A DNA stretch of 64,000 nucleotides from Turbatrix aceti. Its lineage: Eukaryota > Nematoda > Chromadorea > Rhabditida > Panagrolaimidae. The DNA lies in the NCBI GenBank assembly GCA_963969345.1, contig OZ017768.1, positions 62,001 to 126,000 of the forward strand, written 5' to 3'. Of the stretch, positions 9,438-22,939 are shown piece by piece. Below the pieces are notes generated by a model. It did not search any database, was not told the origin of the DNA, and saw only the letters and a list, made by a program, of their open reading frames with translations. Position 1 is the stretch's first letter; every line of letters begins with the position of its first letter. The position numbers and the translations under genes were made by a program.

Positions 9438-11463
9438 ATGGAGCACATCGACAGCATGATTCTCCACAATCTGGTCAAAATTCGATGGTACAGGGCTTCA
9501 AAAATACTTGTTTTATAAACAACCGAAATTTTTAGTTCCAGATTTGTCGACGAAGACGAGACGTCACCTGTCCGTCGCCTGGATGATCTGAATCGAGACG
9601 ACGTCATTGAGGCTGTCGTCAGACTCCTATGGATCATTGACGATCGTTACAAACAGGAATTTGGTTCGTATGTGTTGCCGAGTCATATCGCAAAGAGGTT
9701 TGCGTTTGCCACGGCTCTCGCGGACGCCGTTAACGCTTGTGGCCTGCGTGAACCCGTCGGGTATCACAGCTTCCTCTACATCAATGTCTTTGAGATACGA
9801 CAGATTTTGCTAACACTCTTTGATCATCTTCCAACCGAGAAGGTTTGGATTGCCGATGATGCTTGTGCGTTTTTTTTGGTTTTTATCACATTTTTAACCC
9901 CCTTTTTGTTAAAAAGTTTTGAATCCGAATTTTCACACAGTTATAATTTTTTTTAATATTGTTTAATTCCCTTTTTGATTATTTATTGTTTTTAAGCATC
10001 CATGGATCGCATCCTTGCAAACACAAGTTCATCAATCAAGACCTCTGCTTCTCGGCCATGGGTGCCCGAGTTTTGCCGCTACTTGCGACACTTGGCTATC
10101 GATCCTCATTCATCATGGCGAAGTTCAACTCTTCCGGAACGCATCGCTTTTGTCCGAACCCCGGCTTCAGATCCCCGAAATTTTATATGCCACCTTATAG
10201 ACGAGAGTTCTACATTCGAAAACAAAAACTTCGACTCTGCTACGGCCCTGAGGCTCTTCAATACCATTCAGACGACAGCTATTCGATCCCTGCCTTCTTT
10301 ACCCAAAAAGCCTAAATTCTTGACGGAAAAGTTGAAGGCTACTGTCGAGCCTGAGAAGACGGCAGTCGTACAGGAAGTGAAGGCTGAAGTCGACGAAGCA
10401 GCGATGAGGAAACATGTTCTGGAGCAGATTGCTAGGCTAAAGGCGGAGTCCAGCGTTCTTCAGAGGGATATTTTGGAGGTTTGTTGGATTTTGATGTTTC
10501 AACATTTTCATACCGGCATCAATTTTTATCAAATTTAGAGGTTTTTTATTTTACCTATAATTTAAATACACAAAATTGAGATTTAAAAATTGTTTTTTCA
10601 GTTCCGCTACGCCCAAGACCGCCTCGAAGACGCTATATATTCCTCTACGGCTTCAGCAAATCGAATTGATCCTGATGTCTTGGCCGCCTGCGAGCAAGCA
10701 TCTACTGAAGGCTCAGATTCCGTGTTGGAACGCCTAAAACATGAAAAAGACCGCGTTCATGCTAGCTCTGAAAACGCGCACGAAAAATTCGAAGCTGCGT
10801 CCGGTGACCTCGTTACTGCTATCAAGAAGATCAGGGCGGAACACAACCTGGATTTCTCATTTCCCGAGAAGAAGTCTGCTCTGAATTATGTGAAGCATCT
10901 CACAACTGAGCGAGATACAGCGTGCGATGCTCTGACTCGTCAGATTCGTCAACTTGTGCATTTTTCTCCAATAAGTTGAACAAAATAACTCCAGCAATTT
11001 TTAGGAAAATCATCTCGCGAAAACAAACCGAACCCTCAGCCGGGAATCCTATCAGCAACAAACCCGCGAACTGACTGCTTCAGTCAACGTTCAGCTCACG
11101 GAGAGGTCCAAAATTCTCGGCGACATTCAGAAACTTGATCGCGAGATCAAATACCTTCTAGAAGTTCTGCAGCGAACATACCAGGTCGTGACGAGCTTCT
11201 TTATTGCCCAGCCTTCAGTCAACGATGGTGGTCGTCTGACCGAAGCGTACCGTAACCTTGTGGTCGTCCACGAGCGGTGCAAATCTATCGTGCGGATTGC
11301 TCAGGAGTGCGGAGAATCTCTAAAGTCTATCAATGACCTTACCCATGCCGTCGACGTCGAAGCCGAGGTTGTGGCGAATCTCAAAATTGAGGAAATTGTC
11401 AATGACACTGTTCAGATCAGGCGGGAGAATGAGGCTCTTCAGGCGGAGTTGTTACAGCAGTAG
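9438..11463 (+). CDS. ccdc22: CCDC22 homologue (CCC complex coiled-coil protein)
   Basis: Exons 9438-9487, 9536-9864, 9997-10478, 10602-10955 and 11005-11463 give 557 residues (human CCDC22 is about 627). The N-terminus MEHIDSMILHNLVKI, then DDVIEAVVRLLWII, and RFAFATALADAVNACG plus GYHSFLYINVFEIRQIL match the CCDC22 calponin-homology-like NN domain. After a low-conservation linker with PSLPKKPKF, the protein is helical coiled coil to the end (EQIARLKAESSVLQ, YRNLVVVHERCKSIV, QIRRENEALQAELL). In animals CCDC22 pairs with CCDC93 and COMMD proteins in the endosomal CCC/Commander recycling complex and also affects cullin-RING ligase and NF-kB control. The first intron is about 48 bp. An AATAAA lies about 70 bp past the stop. 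Confidence 0.87.
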
Positions 11464-13493
11464 ACGGTCATTTTTGGCGGTTTACGTGTTCTTTGTTGAA
11501 CGAAATTTATGGAGATTTTGATTCATATATATAATAAATGTTTTTTTGATGGTTTGATTCGAATTTCTATTGCATGCATTACTCTTTCTCGAATTGGCAT
11601 CTCTTACAACTTTTTCTGTATTTATTTATTTTCAACAAAGCGTAGCAAGCGTATCTGTCTGTAAAGTCGTCGTCATGTTCGCAAATCTGATTATGCCACT
11701 TTTGGCTTTTATGCTTGTGTAAGCTGACTGTCTAAAACCACAACAATAGATGACGAGGAGGACAAGGGGAGGGGAGGTGGTTCCGCTGTACCCGGTTTCC
11801 CTGCCGTCTTCCGTTCTGATGGCTTGTGCGCTGTTGGGAGTTGGGTCAAGTGCGCAAGGCCAGCTGGCTCGAGAGGTAGCTGCCACAGTCGAAGGCATCT
11901 TATCCTCGCTTCTTTGCATGCGTAAGGCGATAAACTATTGGATAATATAATTGTAATAGCATTTGTAAGCTAATTTGTGTTACAAGAATGTGGTTTTAAT
12001 TTTTGACTTAAAAAACAATCAATGTAGTACTTTTTTTGCAGAACATTTTTTGATACTGTAAAGTTAAAAACGCACCTAATTTATCGCTTATTGACGGCGT
12101 ATTGTGGATGCTGTTAGCTTTTTGTTTTCAAGAAACGAAAGCCAGGGGGACAGATGACTGGGGCAAAACAAATGAACAAGCTGAAATAGCAGCTAATGAT
12201 CTCTACACACGGAGAAGTGTACTAAATGGAGATAAGTTGTCTAGTCAGACGCAACTGAGGTTAGAAGTTTTTTGATTTGATTCAACAGAAGAAAAATACT
12301 TATTTTATGATCAATAAGAACCTTCACAACCACGACTTTGGTTCAAACCTTTTGCTTGCTCTTGGTTTACCACAAAATATGGAAATCAGGCGGTAAAATG
12401 AAGGCAAACACGATAAAGACAAGCGCTATCCTCAAAAGCTACAATCATTTTCCTTCTTTTGCACTGGATTATCCGAAAAACGGGGAGGAAAAGAGAAGTG
12501 CTCGCGTCGCCTGACGCCGCTTGCTCGTTTGATCCTCGGTCCTTGAATCGGTTACAGTTTATCGAATGCCGTTCAGAAACAAAAAGAAAAACTCGTCTAA
12601 GGAAAGACACGATTTACAAGACAAAAATTTTATTTGCTTTCTTCAGAGAAAATATCGGGGGGGGGGTATGGGATTACGGTAGCTGGCAGAAAAAGGGGTG
12701 GGTCTAATTAGCGGGTTGTTGTTGCAGGTGATGCTTGTATGAGACAGGGGGAGCTAAAAGCTCTCTGGCACAAAATAACATGTCATAGAAACAGTTGGCG
12801 GATTTTTACCGCATTTATGACCGTACATTTGTTTTAAGAAAAACAAAAAATTAGAACTTTTTTTGAAACTTTATTCATGCCAACAAAAATTGACCAATTT
12901 GTTGCGTTTAAAAAATTCACTAACGGTAAAAAGGTTTCTGGACGGAAACTGTAGCCACTATCCCGCCTTATTCTCCTAACCCTCCTCCCCTTCCTTCGGG
13001 GCACTCCTCACTAACGAGTCTGTTGTCGTCGCTGGGGATAACCAAATTTCCCCTGACTTGAGGGCGCGCTTGTCTCGTCCAAGTCTTCGTCGAGAACCAA
13101 AAAAATTGTAATCAACGCTTCTTCTTCTTTCGTTTGAAGTCGTCCAAAGTTGTCTGAAGCTTTTTTCTGTCCAAAAATAAAATTTCTTGTGACTGCGATG
13201 ATTTTGGGGCGCTTTTGCTCTGCTTCTCATTTAGAAGCTCTCTGACGAGTTGGCACAAAGATTTGGTCATCATTGAATCCGTGATTATGTACGTTCCCCT
13301 TTTTCTGCCTTCATTTTTGAACAAAACTTGTCTTGTAGTCATCAAGTTGTCAAACTCTCCTGCTAGCGCACACTGATTTGGTCATTATTCATTCCGCCGG
13401 AGGCACCGACACAAAAAATTACGCTTCGACAACAACGGCAACGGCAACGAGATCGAAGACCTGCTCCGCCTCTTCTTTTTTTCTTCTGTGGAG
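11464..13493. other. Intergenic between CCDC22 and lim-4
   Basis: An AATAAA for CCDC22 is at 11533-11538. From about 11640 there are short open frames on both strands (for example a 95-codon minus-strand frame ending at 11632), but none has a recognised domain. 12640-12670 contains a poly-G run. 12950-13490 is pyrimidine-rich and GC-richer and is the likely lim-4 promoter and 5' UTR. No gene called. Confidence 0.45.
11533..11538 (+). other. Polyadenylation signal AATAAA of CCDC22
   Basis: Canonical hexamer 70 bp after the TAG stop of CCDC22, in AT-rich sequence. Confidence 0.5.
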
Positions 13494-16341
13494 ATGAACA
13501 CAATGGATGCCGGACTTCATCAGCGTCTGTTGTCTTCTCCATCAACCACAACGTCGGCGGTGGTGGGAGCGGGTGTCTGTAAGCAATCACATAATCATGG
13601 AGACTACGATCTGGTGTCGTCGTTCTTCGATCAAGCAGTGACCAGCGTAGCTGGTATCTTTGACGATAATCCTCAGAATCAGCTGTATGCAGCGGCATGC
13701 TACGCAGCAGTACCTCTACAGGCACCGATTTGTGGGGGCATACAGACCTCACAGACATCGTATCCGTCAGTTGGCGGGTCGGAATTTGAGAACAGCACTG
13801 TTATTGCGGCCAGTAGGTTTTTTCAGAGATAACTAAATATTCTTTTTAAAGTTTTCTATTCTCTTTACAAAATGCAAAGAGGATTTTTTTATTTTCTAAT
13901 TATTTTACTAAAAATTCATCGGAAAAAGTTAAATTTAGATTTTTTTTACTATTTGAGCAAGCTTTCATTTTTACACAGTAAAGCGACAGCAAACACTAAC
14001 ACAAAATGTATACAGTAACCCTCCGTCTCCTTTCAGACAACGCATACCCCGCATTCCTTCCACCCCTGCAAGAAAGCGTTGAAAGCACCCTTTTACCGAC
14101 CGTACTGTCATCGACAACTCTCGCAAGCCTAGACAACGCAAAGGAAAACTCTCTGTTATGTCAGAAAGAAAATACAATTCTCGAAACATCGACAGCTTCG
14201 ACGTCCGGATCTTCGTTGTGCAACGGAAGCAGCGGAGTTCTTGCCGGTTTTGAAACAAACAACAATGGCCAACAACACACTGGCGAGCTGACGCAGACAT
14301 CACAGCTTCAGTTGCAGTATCGGACGTGCTTTCACTGCCATGAATCCATAACCGATAAATGGATGTTGGTGGTCAACAATACGTCATGGCACATACCGTG
14401 CCTCAAGTGTGCTTCGTGCTCGACTTCGTTAACGAATTCAACAACTTGTTTTTGGAGAGAAAATCAGACGTACTGTAAAAGTTGTTACAATTCGTAAGTT
14501 TTTATTCTTTGTAAAATTATTTTTGAAATTATTGTTGACGTCGTTCTAAGCAAAAATTGCAAATAAGATTCGCATTGTGTATATTTTTTTAAATATCGGT
14601 AAAAAATAGTTTTTAACCTCAAATCACACTCACAAGGAAAGTGTCAGGGTTCATTTTGGAATTTCTTCACGAAACTTTGCCAAAAGTTTGATTTTACTAT
14701 GAGAAGTTTATACTGAAAAATTCAGTTGCACCGCTCATGATCTGACAGAGTTACGGTAGTCGAAAATCACGTTTTTGCCATTTTTGACGATTTTTGGCAC
14801 GTTCTAGCTAACAAACAACATTATTTTCAAAATCAGGGTGTGCATCAATCGACGTAGTTTTGCATGGACAATCAGATAAAATTATAAAAATTTAGGTTTG
14901 CCACCTTAAAAAATGCCGAAATTTGCATTTGAAAAGAGGTCACAATGCCAACATTGGTTCGGCATTTTTCAAGGTCACGACCCTACGTTATTATATTTTT
15001 AACTGATTCTCCATAAAAAAATACGTTGACTGATACACCACTTGGTTCTGAAAATGCCGTAGTTGTATAGCTAGAACGTGCCAAAAATCGTTAAAAATGG
15101 CAAAAACGTGATTTTCGACTACCGTAACTCTGTCAGATCATGAGCGGTGCAACTGAATTTTTCAGTATAACCTTCTCATAGTAAAATCAAACTTTTGGCA
15201 AAGTTTCGTGAAGAAATTCCAAAATGAACCCTGACACTTTCCTTGTCAATCACATCCGTAACCGCTTATTAGGAGTTATCCCAGTCTAGTCTTGCAAAAC
15301 GCTGTTTATCTTATACTACAACAATTGAATTTCTCTCTTCTTCTCTTCGTCCTTTCTCGTTGCATAACGAGATCATCGTTGTTACAAGCGCTCCTAACAG
15401 GGACACACGGCAGCTGGATGGCAAACGAAAAAAAGGGGGAGGGTTACAGGAGATCGCGTTAGGTGTATGTAGAGGCAACAATCAGGGTGACAAACTGACT
15501 GGACTGGGAGAATTATACTCGCATATTTATGCATGGGCCAGTAAACTTTACCATGGAAACAAAATTTTTGACGTCAGCAATAATTTCTGTATACCAGAAG
15601 TTTTGTGTACAAAGTAATAATTGTCATAATGTCAACTTCTTCAGACAATTTGTTGAAGCAACGTGCTCAGCATGCCAACGATCTATTGGCACAAAAGACT
15701 GGGTACGACGGGCCAGAGAATTTGTCTACCACCTAGCCTGCTTTGCATGTAGCCATTGCAAGCGACAGCTATCAACCGGTGAAGAGTTTTCGCTGACCGA
15801 CAATCGACTCCTCTGCAAACAACATTACCTGGAACTCATACACGGACACTGCAAGACCAAAACAAAGCGCGTCAGAACAACTTTTGCCGAAGAACAACTG
15901 AGCGTGCTTCAGGCGCATTTCCAAATTGACAGCAATCCTGATGGAGCTGATTTGGAAAAAATTGCCACCATTACGGGACTCAGCAAAAGAGTCACCCAGG
16001 TTTGGTTTCAGGTATGTTGTGGCAAATTTGTTTTCAATAAAAAAACTGTAAAGTTGCAGAACTCTCGAGCGCGTCAGAAGAAGTACCAAGGCGTGAAAAA
16101 GCCTCGCCTTACGGGCTCAATGAACGCGAACGGCCAAGTTGGGGGACCGACATCGACGACAAGTGGACGGAGCAGTTCTATGTGCTCCCAGCCGACAAGT
16201 CCCAGCGGTAGCATCGGTGGCATGTCATTTCCTGGTTCGGTTACGGTATCGTGTGAAGAAGATATCAAACCACATCTTGTTGGTAGCAATGCTACTGGTG
16301 GTGGGGGTAGTGAACAACAACTCACAGCTTGCTACGATTGA
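13494..16341 (+). CDS. lim-4: LIM-homeodomain transcription factor, LIM-4 / Awh / LHX6-8 class
   Basis: Exons 13494-13812, 14037-14493, 15645-16011 and 16060-16341 give 474 residues. The N-terminal region of about 200 residues is Ser/Thr-rich. LIM1 (about residues 205-258) runs from CFHCHESITDKW to YCKSCY; LIM2 (about 262-318) from CSACQRSIG to LLCKQHY. All eight zinc ligands of each are seen. The homeodomain follows (KRVRTTFAEEQLSVLQ ... TGLSKRVTQVWFQ|NSRARQKKY), interrupted by an intron after WFQ. The KRVRTTFAE start and NSRARQKK end are those of C. elegans LIM-4, the LHX6/LHX8 and Arrowhead orthologue, which specifies olfactory and motor neuron identity. The C-terminus is Ser/Gly-rich. The ATG at 13494 is the first in frame. 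The intron separating LIM1 from LIM2 carries a large palindromic element. Confidence 0.9.
14632..15246. mobile_element. 615-bp long-inverted-repeat (foldback) element in the lim-4 intron
   Basis: The left arm starts ACAAGGAAAGTGTCAGGG and the right arm ends CCCTGACACTTTCCTTGT. The arms stay almost perfectly complementary for about 170-190 bp each, including ACCGTAACTCTGTCAGATCATGAG on the right and its mirror on the left; the weaker inner arms flank a short centre. No open frame. It looks like a foldback MITE; I could not fix the target duplication (an AATCACA-like repeat lies on both sides). Confidence 0.75.
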
Positions 16342-18897
16342 ACTATTTTTTTTTAAATCGAATGTTTCTGTTAATAATGAAATTTTATGTCCGCAGCACC
16401 AGATCTCAATCATTTATTATATTATTTTTAAAAAATTAAATTTTTGGCATTTTATTATTTATTAAAAATTGTAAACATAATGGTTGACGTTTGTTGTACC
16501 ATTTTATTTTTCATCCGTCCAAATAAAGTGATTGATTTTTTATGGTTGATGAAAGTTGAAAAATAAAAGATCAACTGTGTTCCAAAAACCTGGGTGACAC
16601 TTGTAGGAGCAATGATCCGCGCACGTGTGATGTACGCGTGCTCGGCTATCTGCCCTTCTACTGAATTCCTTGATTTACGTGTTTATGGTACACTTGTACC
16701 GGATTTGTGGTGTCCGTAATCACATTTTGTTTCTGAAATTAACGAGCACAGCATTGTAACATTGTGTGACGAATGACAAATGCAAAAAAATAACGACCCG
16801 TAAACGACAAATTATAAGTGATGCCTGCTGTTGCCTTCCGCCGACAGGCATCTGTTGTTTTACATGTTGTTGTTATTTTCTTGAAAATGTATCTAACAAT
16901 TTATAAATGTTTTTATAATAAATGTTGTGTTATAAAATTCTATGATCAGGCATTGTAGTTGTAGTCAGGGTTCTCAACGGGCCTGTTTTTTTCGGCCCGG
17001 GCCGGGCCGGGCTTGCAAAGTTGAGGCCCGGCCCGGCCCGCTTTAATAGTACCTAGTTTTGTAAATAAATTTTTTCGTCGAAAAACCGTAAAAAAACAAC
17101 AACAAACCCGAAAAAAGCTGAATCACTTCCTCATCGTTGCACAGATTCATTTTCCGCTCAATTACTAGTGTTCTTATGAACTGACGAAAAAATTACGGTG
17201 CCCGCCATTTACCTTTTGCTTCCAGATTAGCCCAAAGGAGCGGTGCCAGGTGCATTTCTTTGCATTCTTCACGGTTTTTACTTTTTCATTAAAATTTGCG
17301 TAAAATATGCATGTTTTTTTTTATTATTTTACGGCCCGTTTCATGACCAGCTCGGGCCTACCCGGCCCGTTGAGAACCCTGATTGTAGATACGATCTGGA
17401 GAGCCTTTGGGCAAAACAAAATTTACAGCTTTCTAGAAATGTTTTTTTACACAGAAAAAATGTGACCATATGTAAATTAAAATTTTACATAAAAGCACAA
17501 TTTCAATTACTGTTTCAAGAATTACAAAAAAGAAAACTTTGTTATTTTTTCACCCCTTTAAAAATCTGAAAAAAAATTTAATTTTGTATTTTGTGGTCGT
17601 TTGCAACTGTTGTTAGCAACATGCTCACACATCACATCCTTTATTCCCTTATAAATGATCTGCAGAAAAAACTACGAATGACCGATTGCCTGTCATTAAT
17701 ACCGGAAGCAAGTCAAGAGTTCATCGCTTTCCACCCTACTCACTCACTTCTAGACTTTTTGCGCCGACGGCGAGGACGTTTTCGAGATTAATTACTTATC
17801 TGTTTCTGCTTATGCCAATTGTATTGGGCCAGGTGAAAGCAGTGGATCATCAATTAGTCACACCAGTCGCGTGAACATTCCCATTTTTATTGATTTGTGT
17901 TGTGCCTTTATTTTTTTTTCTACTATCAAAATCGTCTAATCCAGTCAGTCGTTGACAAGTCAGTTGTTTTTGATTTTTTTATTTGGTGGTGGAGGTGGAG
18001 TGATGATCGCTGCCGCTTTCAAAGCCGAGCCAAGGCTTGTTTCTTCTCAGCCAGCGCGGCAACGACAAGAAAAAAAGAGTTTCATTTTCCTGCCTTCCAC
18101 CGGTAGGGATAAATGTTTCTCCTTGCAGCCTTGCTTCTCCGCCCCTCGTGAAAGTCCAAACTTTTTCTTTTATGCCGCCACCCCTTTTTCAATGCATCTA
18201 ACCCGACCGGACGACGAATTGATCGACAGACCAGCTAGCCAGCAGACAGGGATGATGCTTGGATCAAAAAAAAATCTAAAAATAAAAAAAAGCAATGAAA
18301 CCGGTAATTTTTTTTGATTTCGACACTTGCTTGATCTCATATTCATATTTGTTTTGATTGTTTGGTCAGTTTTTTTTGAAAACGACATAAAAAAATCCAC
18401 GTCTGTCGTCAAAATTAGCAAATTGAGTTGTTCAAAATAGTTTTGCTTTTTTTTAGTTTTTGTTAATATTGTAAAAAAATGTTTCGTATTGCAACTGTGC
18501 ACGCTACAGTATAATGCTTTTTATGCTGTGGTTGCTTCATTTTTATTATTTGTTTAAAACATACGTTTAAAAATTCATCATTATTTTTTTACTAACATTT
18601 CTTTTGCGATTAAACAATTATCGTTGATAGAAATAAGCTGCAAAAAATTGTTGCAACATTTCATGCTCCATCTGATTGTTAATTTATTGTTTCTTGTTGT
18701 TACAGACGGGAAGAAGTGCTAATTTGTTGCCAATTCGTTAAGATATTTGGTCTCCGATAGCTTTTCTTATTTATTTCTGTATTTTGTGCTCTTTACGCGT
18801 CCATCGGCTTGGCTTTTGATCGTCGATCACGCCATGCTATTCATCTAAGTTTTTACGCTCGCGTTTTTCCTCCAAAATAATAATTTTTTTGCCAAGC
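16342..18897. other. Intergenic between lim-4 and hemicentin
   Basis: Begins with the lim-4 3' UTR (AATAAA at 16522-16527) and contains the hAT miniature element at 16966-17381. 17700-18300 is a mixed stretch with pyrimidine runs and short open frames but no domain. 18660-18897, ending just before the hemicentin ATG, is the likely hemicentin promoter/5' UTR. Confidence 0.45.
16966..17381. mobile_element. hAT miniature element, GGCCCG family, copy 1
   Basis: 416 bp with inverted ends CAGGGTTCTCAACGGGCC / GGCCCGTTGAGAACCCTG and arrays of GGCCCGGGCCGGGCCGGG next to both ends. The flanking 8-mers gttgtagt and attgtaga agree at six positions. The AT-rich core (TAATAGTACCTAGTTTTG, GGTGCCCGCCATTTAC) is shared with the copies at 25018 and 30693. 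No coding capacity. Confidence 0.75.
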
Positions 18898-21800
18898 ATG
18901 TTACCCCCGCCGGCCCGTTGGAGGGCGAGGGCTATCGTGCTGCTAGTGGTCGCCCTTCAAACGCTCCTTTCATCGGCAGCCTACGACTACAAGACCTACT
19001 ACAATGATCCTTCCAAGAGACCCGAGCTCGAGGGCGCAGGTCCGGGAGTCGGCATGTCATCGCTGACTTTTGTCTTCGATCGAACGGGATCCATGTTTGA
19101 CGACCTGGACCAGGTCAGGAGAGGCACCGAAGGCATCTTCAACACTGTCATGAAGCAAAGGCAACGATTTATCTACAACTACGTTCTCGTCATGTTTCAT
19201 GATCCCGGTTGGTTTTTTTGCGTTTATACATTTTTTACTTAGACTGAAAAATATTGTTTTCAAAAAAAACATTGAAAATTGAAATTTTTTTCTGAACGTA
19301 GAGAAATCAAATTTTTCAGTCACCTGAAAGGTGTTTGATTTCATATTCAGCATTCTCGGCATTTCATTATCCGCATTTGAATACATCCTCGACCGATATC
19401 AGGGGCTGCTGTAAGCTGATACTATATAGATGCATTATCGGTCGTGTTAAACTGCAGTCGATCAAGTTTAAAGTGCTTACCTGTACCTGTTCAAGTGCTC
19501 AATTGTAATTTAATACTTTTTGTAATACAATTTTCATTAGCTCTAAACGGGGTCAAAAAAAGTGACCCCCCTGAATAAAAAATGGAAATTTTTTTTTGAC
19601 AATTTTTTTTTATTTTTTTTGATTGACCTTTACCTTACCTTTTTTATCCTTTTGCATCTTCTCATGCTTGCACGATAACAACAAACAAGATGCAGGTGCA
19701 AGAAGTAAGCAGTAAGCAAATGTATCCTTACAGTTCATTCATTCATTCATGATTGAAATTGCAAAAAATAGCAACGAATAGCCAGGAAGATGCCCACTCC
19801 AAGCACGCGAGCACCGCTTGCACCATTGTATTCTCGTTGTCATGTGAAAATCACAGAAAATGACACCTGGATCACCCGCACTGCACTCTCTTGGCTGCTT
19901 CTTGCCACCTATCCAGACGACGACGACCTATTGGGATCCGTCGGATATACACATCGCTTGCAACAAAATTTGTATCAGATTTCATTCTGCGCTTTGTCTA
20001 TCCCCAATAATCCCTTTTTCTATGACTGAGTCTTTTCATTTGAAACAAAAAAAAATAGAGATAGAACAAATAACATGGATACTATTATGTCACAACATAT
20101 TTGAACGAAAACAAAAATTTAAAAAAAAAATGAGTTCGCGGATTTTTGGGGTTAGCGATGAAAAAAATATGGGTGTGCAAAGGTGCGTAAGGTACCAGAA
20201 AATATGGTTAAAATTAAATCACTAATTTATTTTTTTTATGAAAAACATTTATTTAAAACGCTCAATTTTTTCAATTGTTTTAAAGTTTCATTGACCGACC
20301 AGTTCGAAAAAAAGGAACATGTTATTTTCTTATGTCATATTTTATTGTTTCTTCAATTCGTGCTTGCCAAAAAAACAATTCGTGTCTTTTTTACTAGATC
20401 AAGCATACGTGCCGTTAGCTATGACTCAAGGTCACAAGAACTTTTTTATTTGACAAATATATGCTTTTCCCTTCTCTTGGATGATTCACGTAATCATTCC
20501 TTGTGGCTCTAATTATTGCATTCCTATAAAAAATACTTTTCGTTTTGTTCTTTGACGCAAATCCGAGCAGATAATGGCAGGAGCGATTTTAGTTCCTAAT
20601 GACCGTCGGGGGGAGGTGTGATTTATTACTAGTTGTAATGGGCATGCAATCATCGATTAAGAAAGAATGGCTTTTTTCTAGTTTTTATTTGCACTAATAG
20701 CCGCTAAGTAATAAAAAGTTAAAATGGGCTGATCGCGAGAGGTTTTCAAAATATGAAACCAAATTGTTTTAATGAAACTTGATTCACATGATTCAAAAAA
20801 TAAAAAATTACGCAAAAACTAAAAATATTTATACAATTTTATAACAAAATGTATAAATATTTTGTGCATCCGTAAACTTTCCTTAATATTTTTCCAGAAG
20901 TCGACGAACCTCTGATAACGACAGAACCCCATCGGTTTCACCAGAAGTTACGTCACGTCAATCTCTCAGGTGGTCAGGATTGCCCGGAGATGACGCTGAC
21001 AGGTATAAAGAAAGCGCTAGAAGCATCTCTGCCGGGATCCTTTATCTACGTTTTTACCGATGCTCGATCCAAGGATTTTCATCTCATTGATACAGTACTC
21101 AATCTTATACAAGAAAAACAAAGTTCGGTGAGTTGTACGAGCAGAATAAAGTAGTGCTAAAAAACTATTGGCCTTTTGATAATAGAGCGATCAAAAAGTC
21201 GGGAACAAAGCGCTGCATAGGAAAGCAATCCATCAAAATGATGAATTAGTAGATAGTTGTTGGATAAATATTTTTTTTTGTGTAAAAAAAATTACTGGCT
21301 AATGAAAAAAAAATTACTGGCTTAAAGACAGAATGCATCAACAAAATATGGTATAACATCAGAGCGCAAAAAGTTTTTTTGACAGTAAATCACTTTGTTA
21401 TAATAACAAAAGAACCATTTTCGGTTAACGGCATTTAAATACGTTAAACACGGACTGCAGTTTGTTGTGTAAAATTTAATTCTCAGCACACCACTGGATC
21501 AAATTATTGAGGTGTGAAAAAAAAACATAAAGTTGACACCTTTTTGCAATAGCAGCAAGACATTCTTGATGAATGCTGGCGATCATCAACCAGTCAGACA
21601 CAGAGGTCATCATTGACTAGCGGTTTTACTTAAACAACCGAGCACTATCCAACCTTTTGAAGGCTGGTGATTTAATCATTCTTTTTCACTAATAATCCAA
21701 GTCACCTGGGTTTTGAAAAAAATGAGTTATATTTAGAAAAAAATGATAAAAAAATTATGTTGGATTTTTTTCTTGTTGATCATTGGACAGGTATTTTTTC

Positions 21801-22939
21801 TTAAACTGAAAAATAAGATTGAGAATGCTTCGAATTCTCAATATTTTCATTTCAGGTAGTCTTCGTCATGACAGGTGACTGTGGTGACCGAGACCACGAA
21901 GGCTACAAAGTTTTTGACCGAATTGCCTCTGCATCATTTGGCCAGGTGTTCCATTTGCAAAAATCTCAGGTCACGCAAATCCTGGAGTACGTCAAGCACT
22001 CGGTGAGTCAGCGTAAGGTCCACTTGCTCTACGAAGTTCGCGAAACCGGTCGCTCAAACACCAATGAAGTTCCGGTGGATTCACACATGTCAGAGCTTGC
22101 GCTGTCACTTGCCATTACGCCTGCTCTCGAAGATAAATTTCTCGACCTTACCGTCATCGATCCCAAAGGCGTAGAACACAATATTCAGTCGTTTGCTTCG
22201 GAAAATGAAACTGTCAATCTGAATACTGTAAAACTCATCAGGATCCACGATCCTTCACCAGGTGTCTGGAAGGTCAAAACATCCAGTCGAAATCGTAACA
22301 CCCTGAGAGTCTTTGGCCATGGTGACATCGACTTCAAGTACGGCTTCACCACAATTCAGAATCCAAACCAGCAGATTCAACTTACTCAGCCAAGACCATT
22401 TGCGAACCAAAACGCCTTTCTCTGGATCAATATCACTGGCCTTAGTTCTCCAGGCATCGTCGAGCGAATTTCGATGGTCGACTATGAAGGCCGCGAAACT
22501 TACAGCGCTCGCGCCACCGTTGCACGCCACAACCCCAACCTCTACGTCGTCGGGCCTTTCCTCCCTCCAAAAAGCAATTCCTTTTTTTTTGTTAAGGTTG
22601 AAGGTGTCGACGACAAAGACTACAAGTTTGTCCGCATCGCTCCAGTCGCGACATCCTCAGTCGAGCCCAAGGGCCCGAAGGCTTCAATGCTGCCTGTCAC
22701 TCCTGCTACTCTGTACAAACAAGTGAACCTCACTTGTAATGTTGAGTCCTCGACGCCTTTTGAAGTCAATTGGAAACACAATAAAAACTACCTGACGACG
22801 TCACCGTTGATCTTTCAACACTCGGATACGGTCACCTGGCCGATTACATTCGTAACTGCCGATCACGCTGGAAGGTACTTTTGTGAGGTGACCAGTGCTA
22901 ATGGAAATCACACTTCGTACACTGATCTCGATATGTTTG
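18898..22939 (+). CDS. him-4: Hemicentin exons 1-3: signal peptide, VWA domain, linker, Ig1
   Basis: Exons 18898-19207, 20898-21127 and 21856-22939. Residues 1-31 form a signal peptide (AIVLLVVALQTLLSSAAY). The VWA domain follows with the metal-site strand LTFVFDRTGSMFDDL, the conserved FNTVM and YNYVLVMFHDP, then FIYVFTDARSKDFHL and VVFVMTGDCGDRDHEGY. This is the hemicentin-type VWA, which uses DxTGS in place of DxSxS. Exon 3 continues through the roughly 200-residue hemicentin linker (ESELALSLAI-like, VIDPKGVEHN, DPSPGVWKV) and the first Ig domain (VNLTCNVE ... GRYFCEVTSANG). Confidence 0.92.

Noticed and set aside
11632..11919. 95-codon minus-strand frame downstream of CCDC22
   Set aside because: No domain, signal peptide or joining exon found; too weak to call.
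13363..13758. 131-codon minus-strand frame
   Set aside because: Antisense shadow of lim-4 exon 1; the plus-strand product is spliced in phase to LIM domains.
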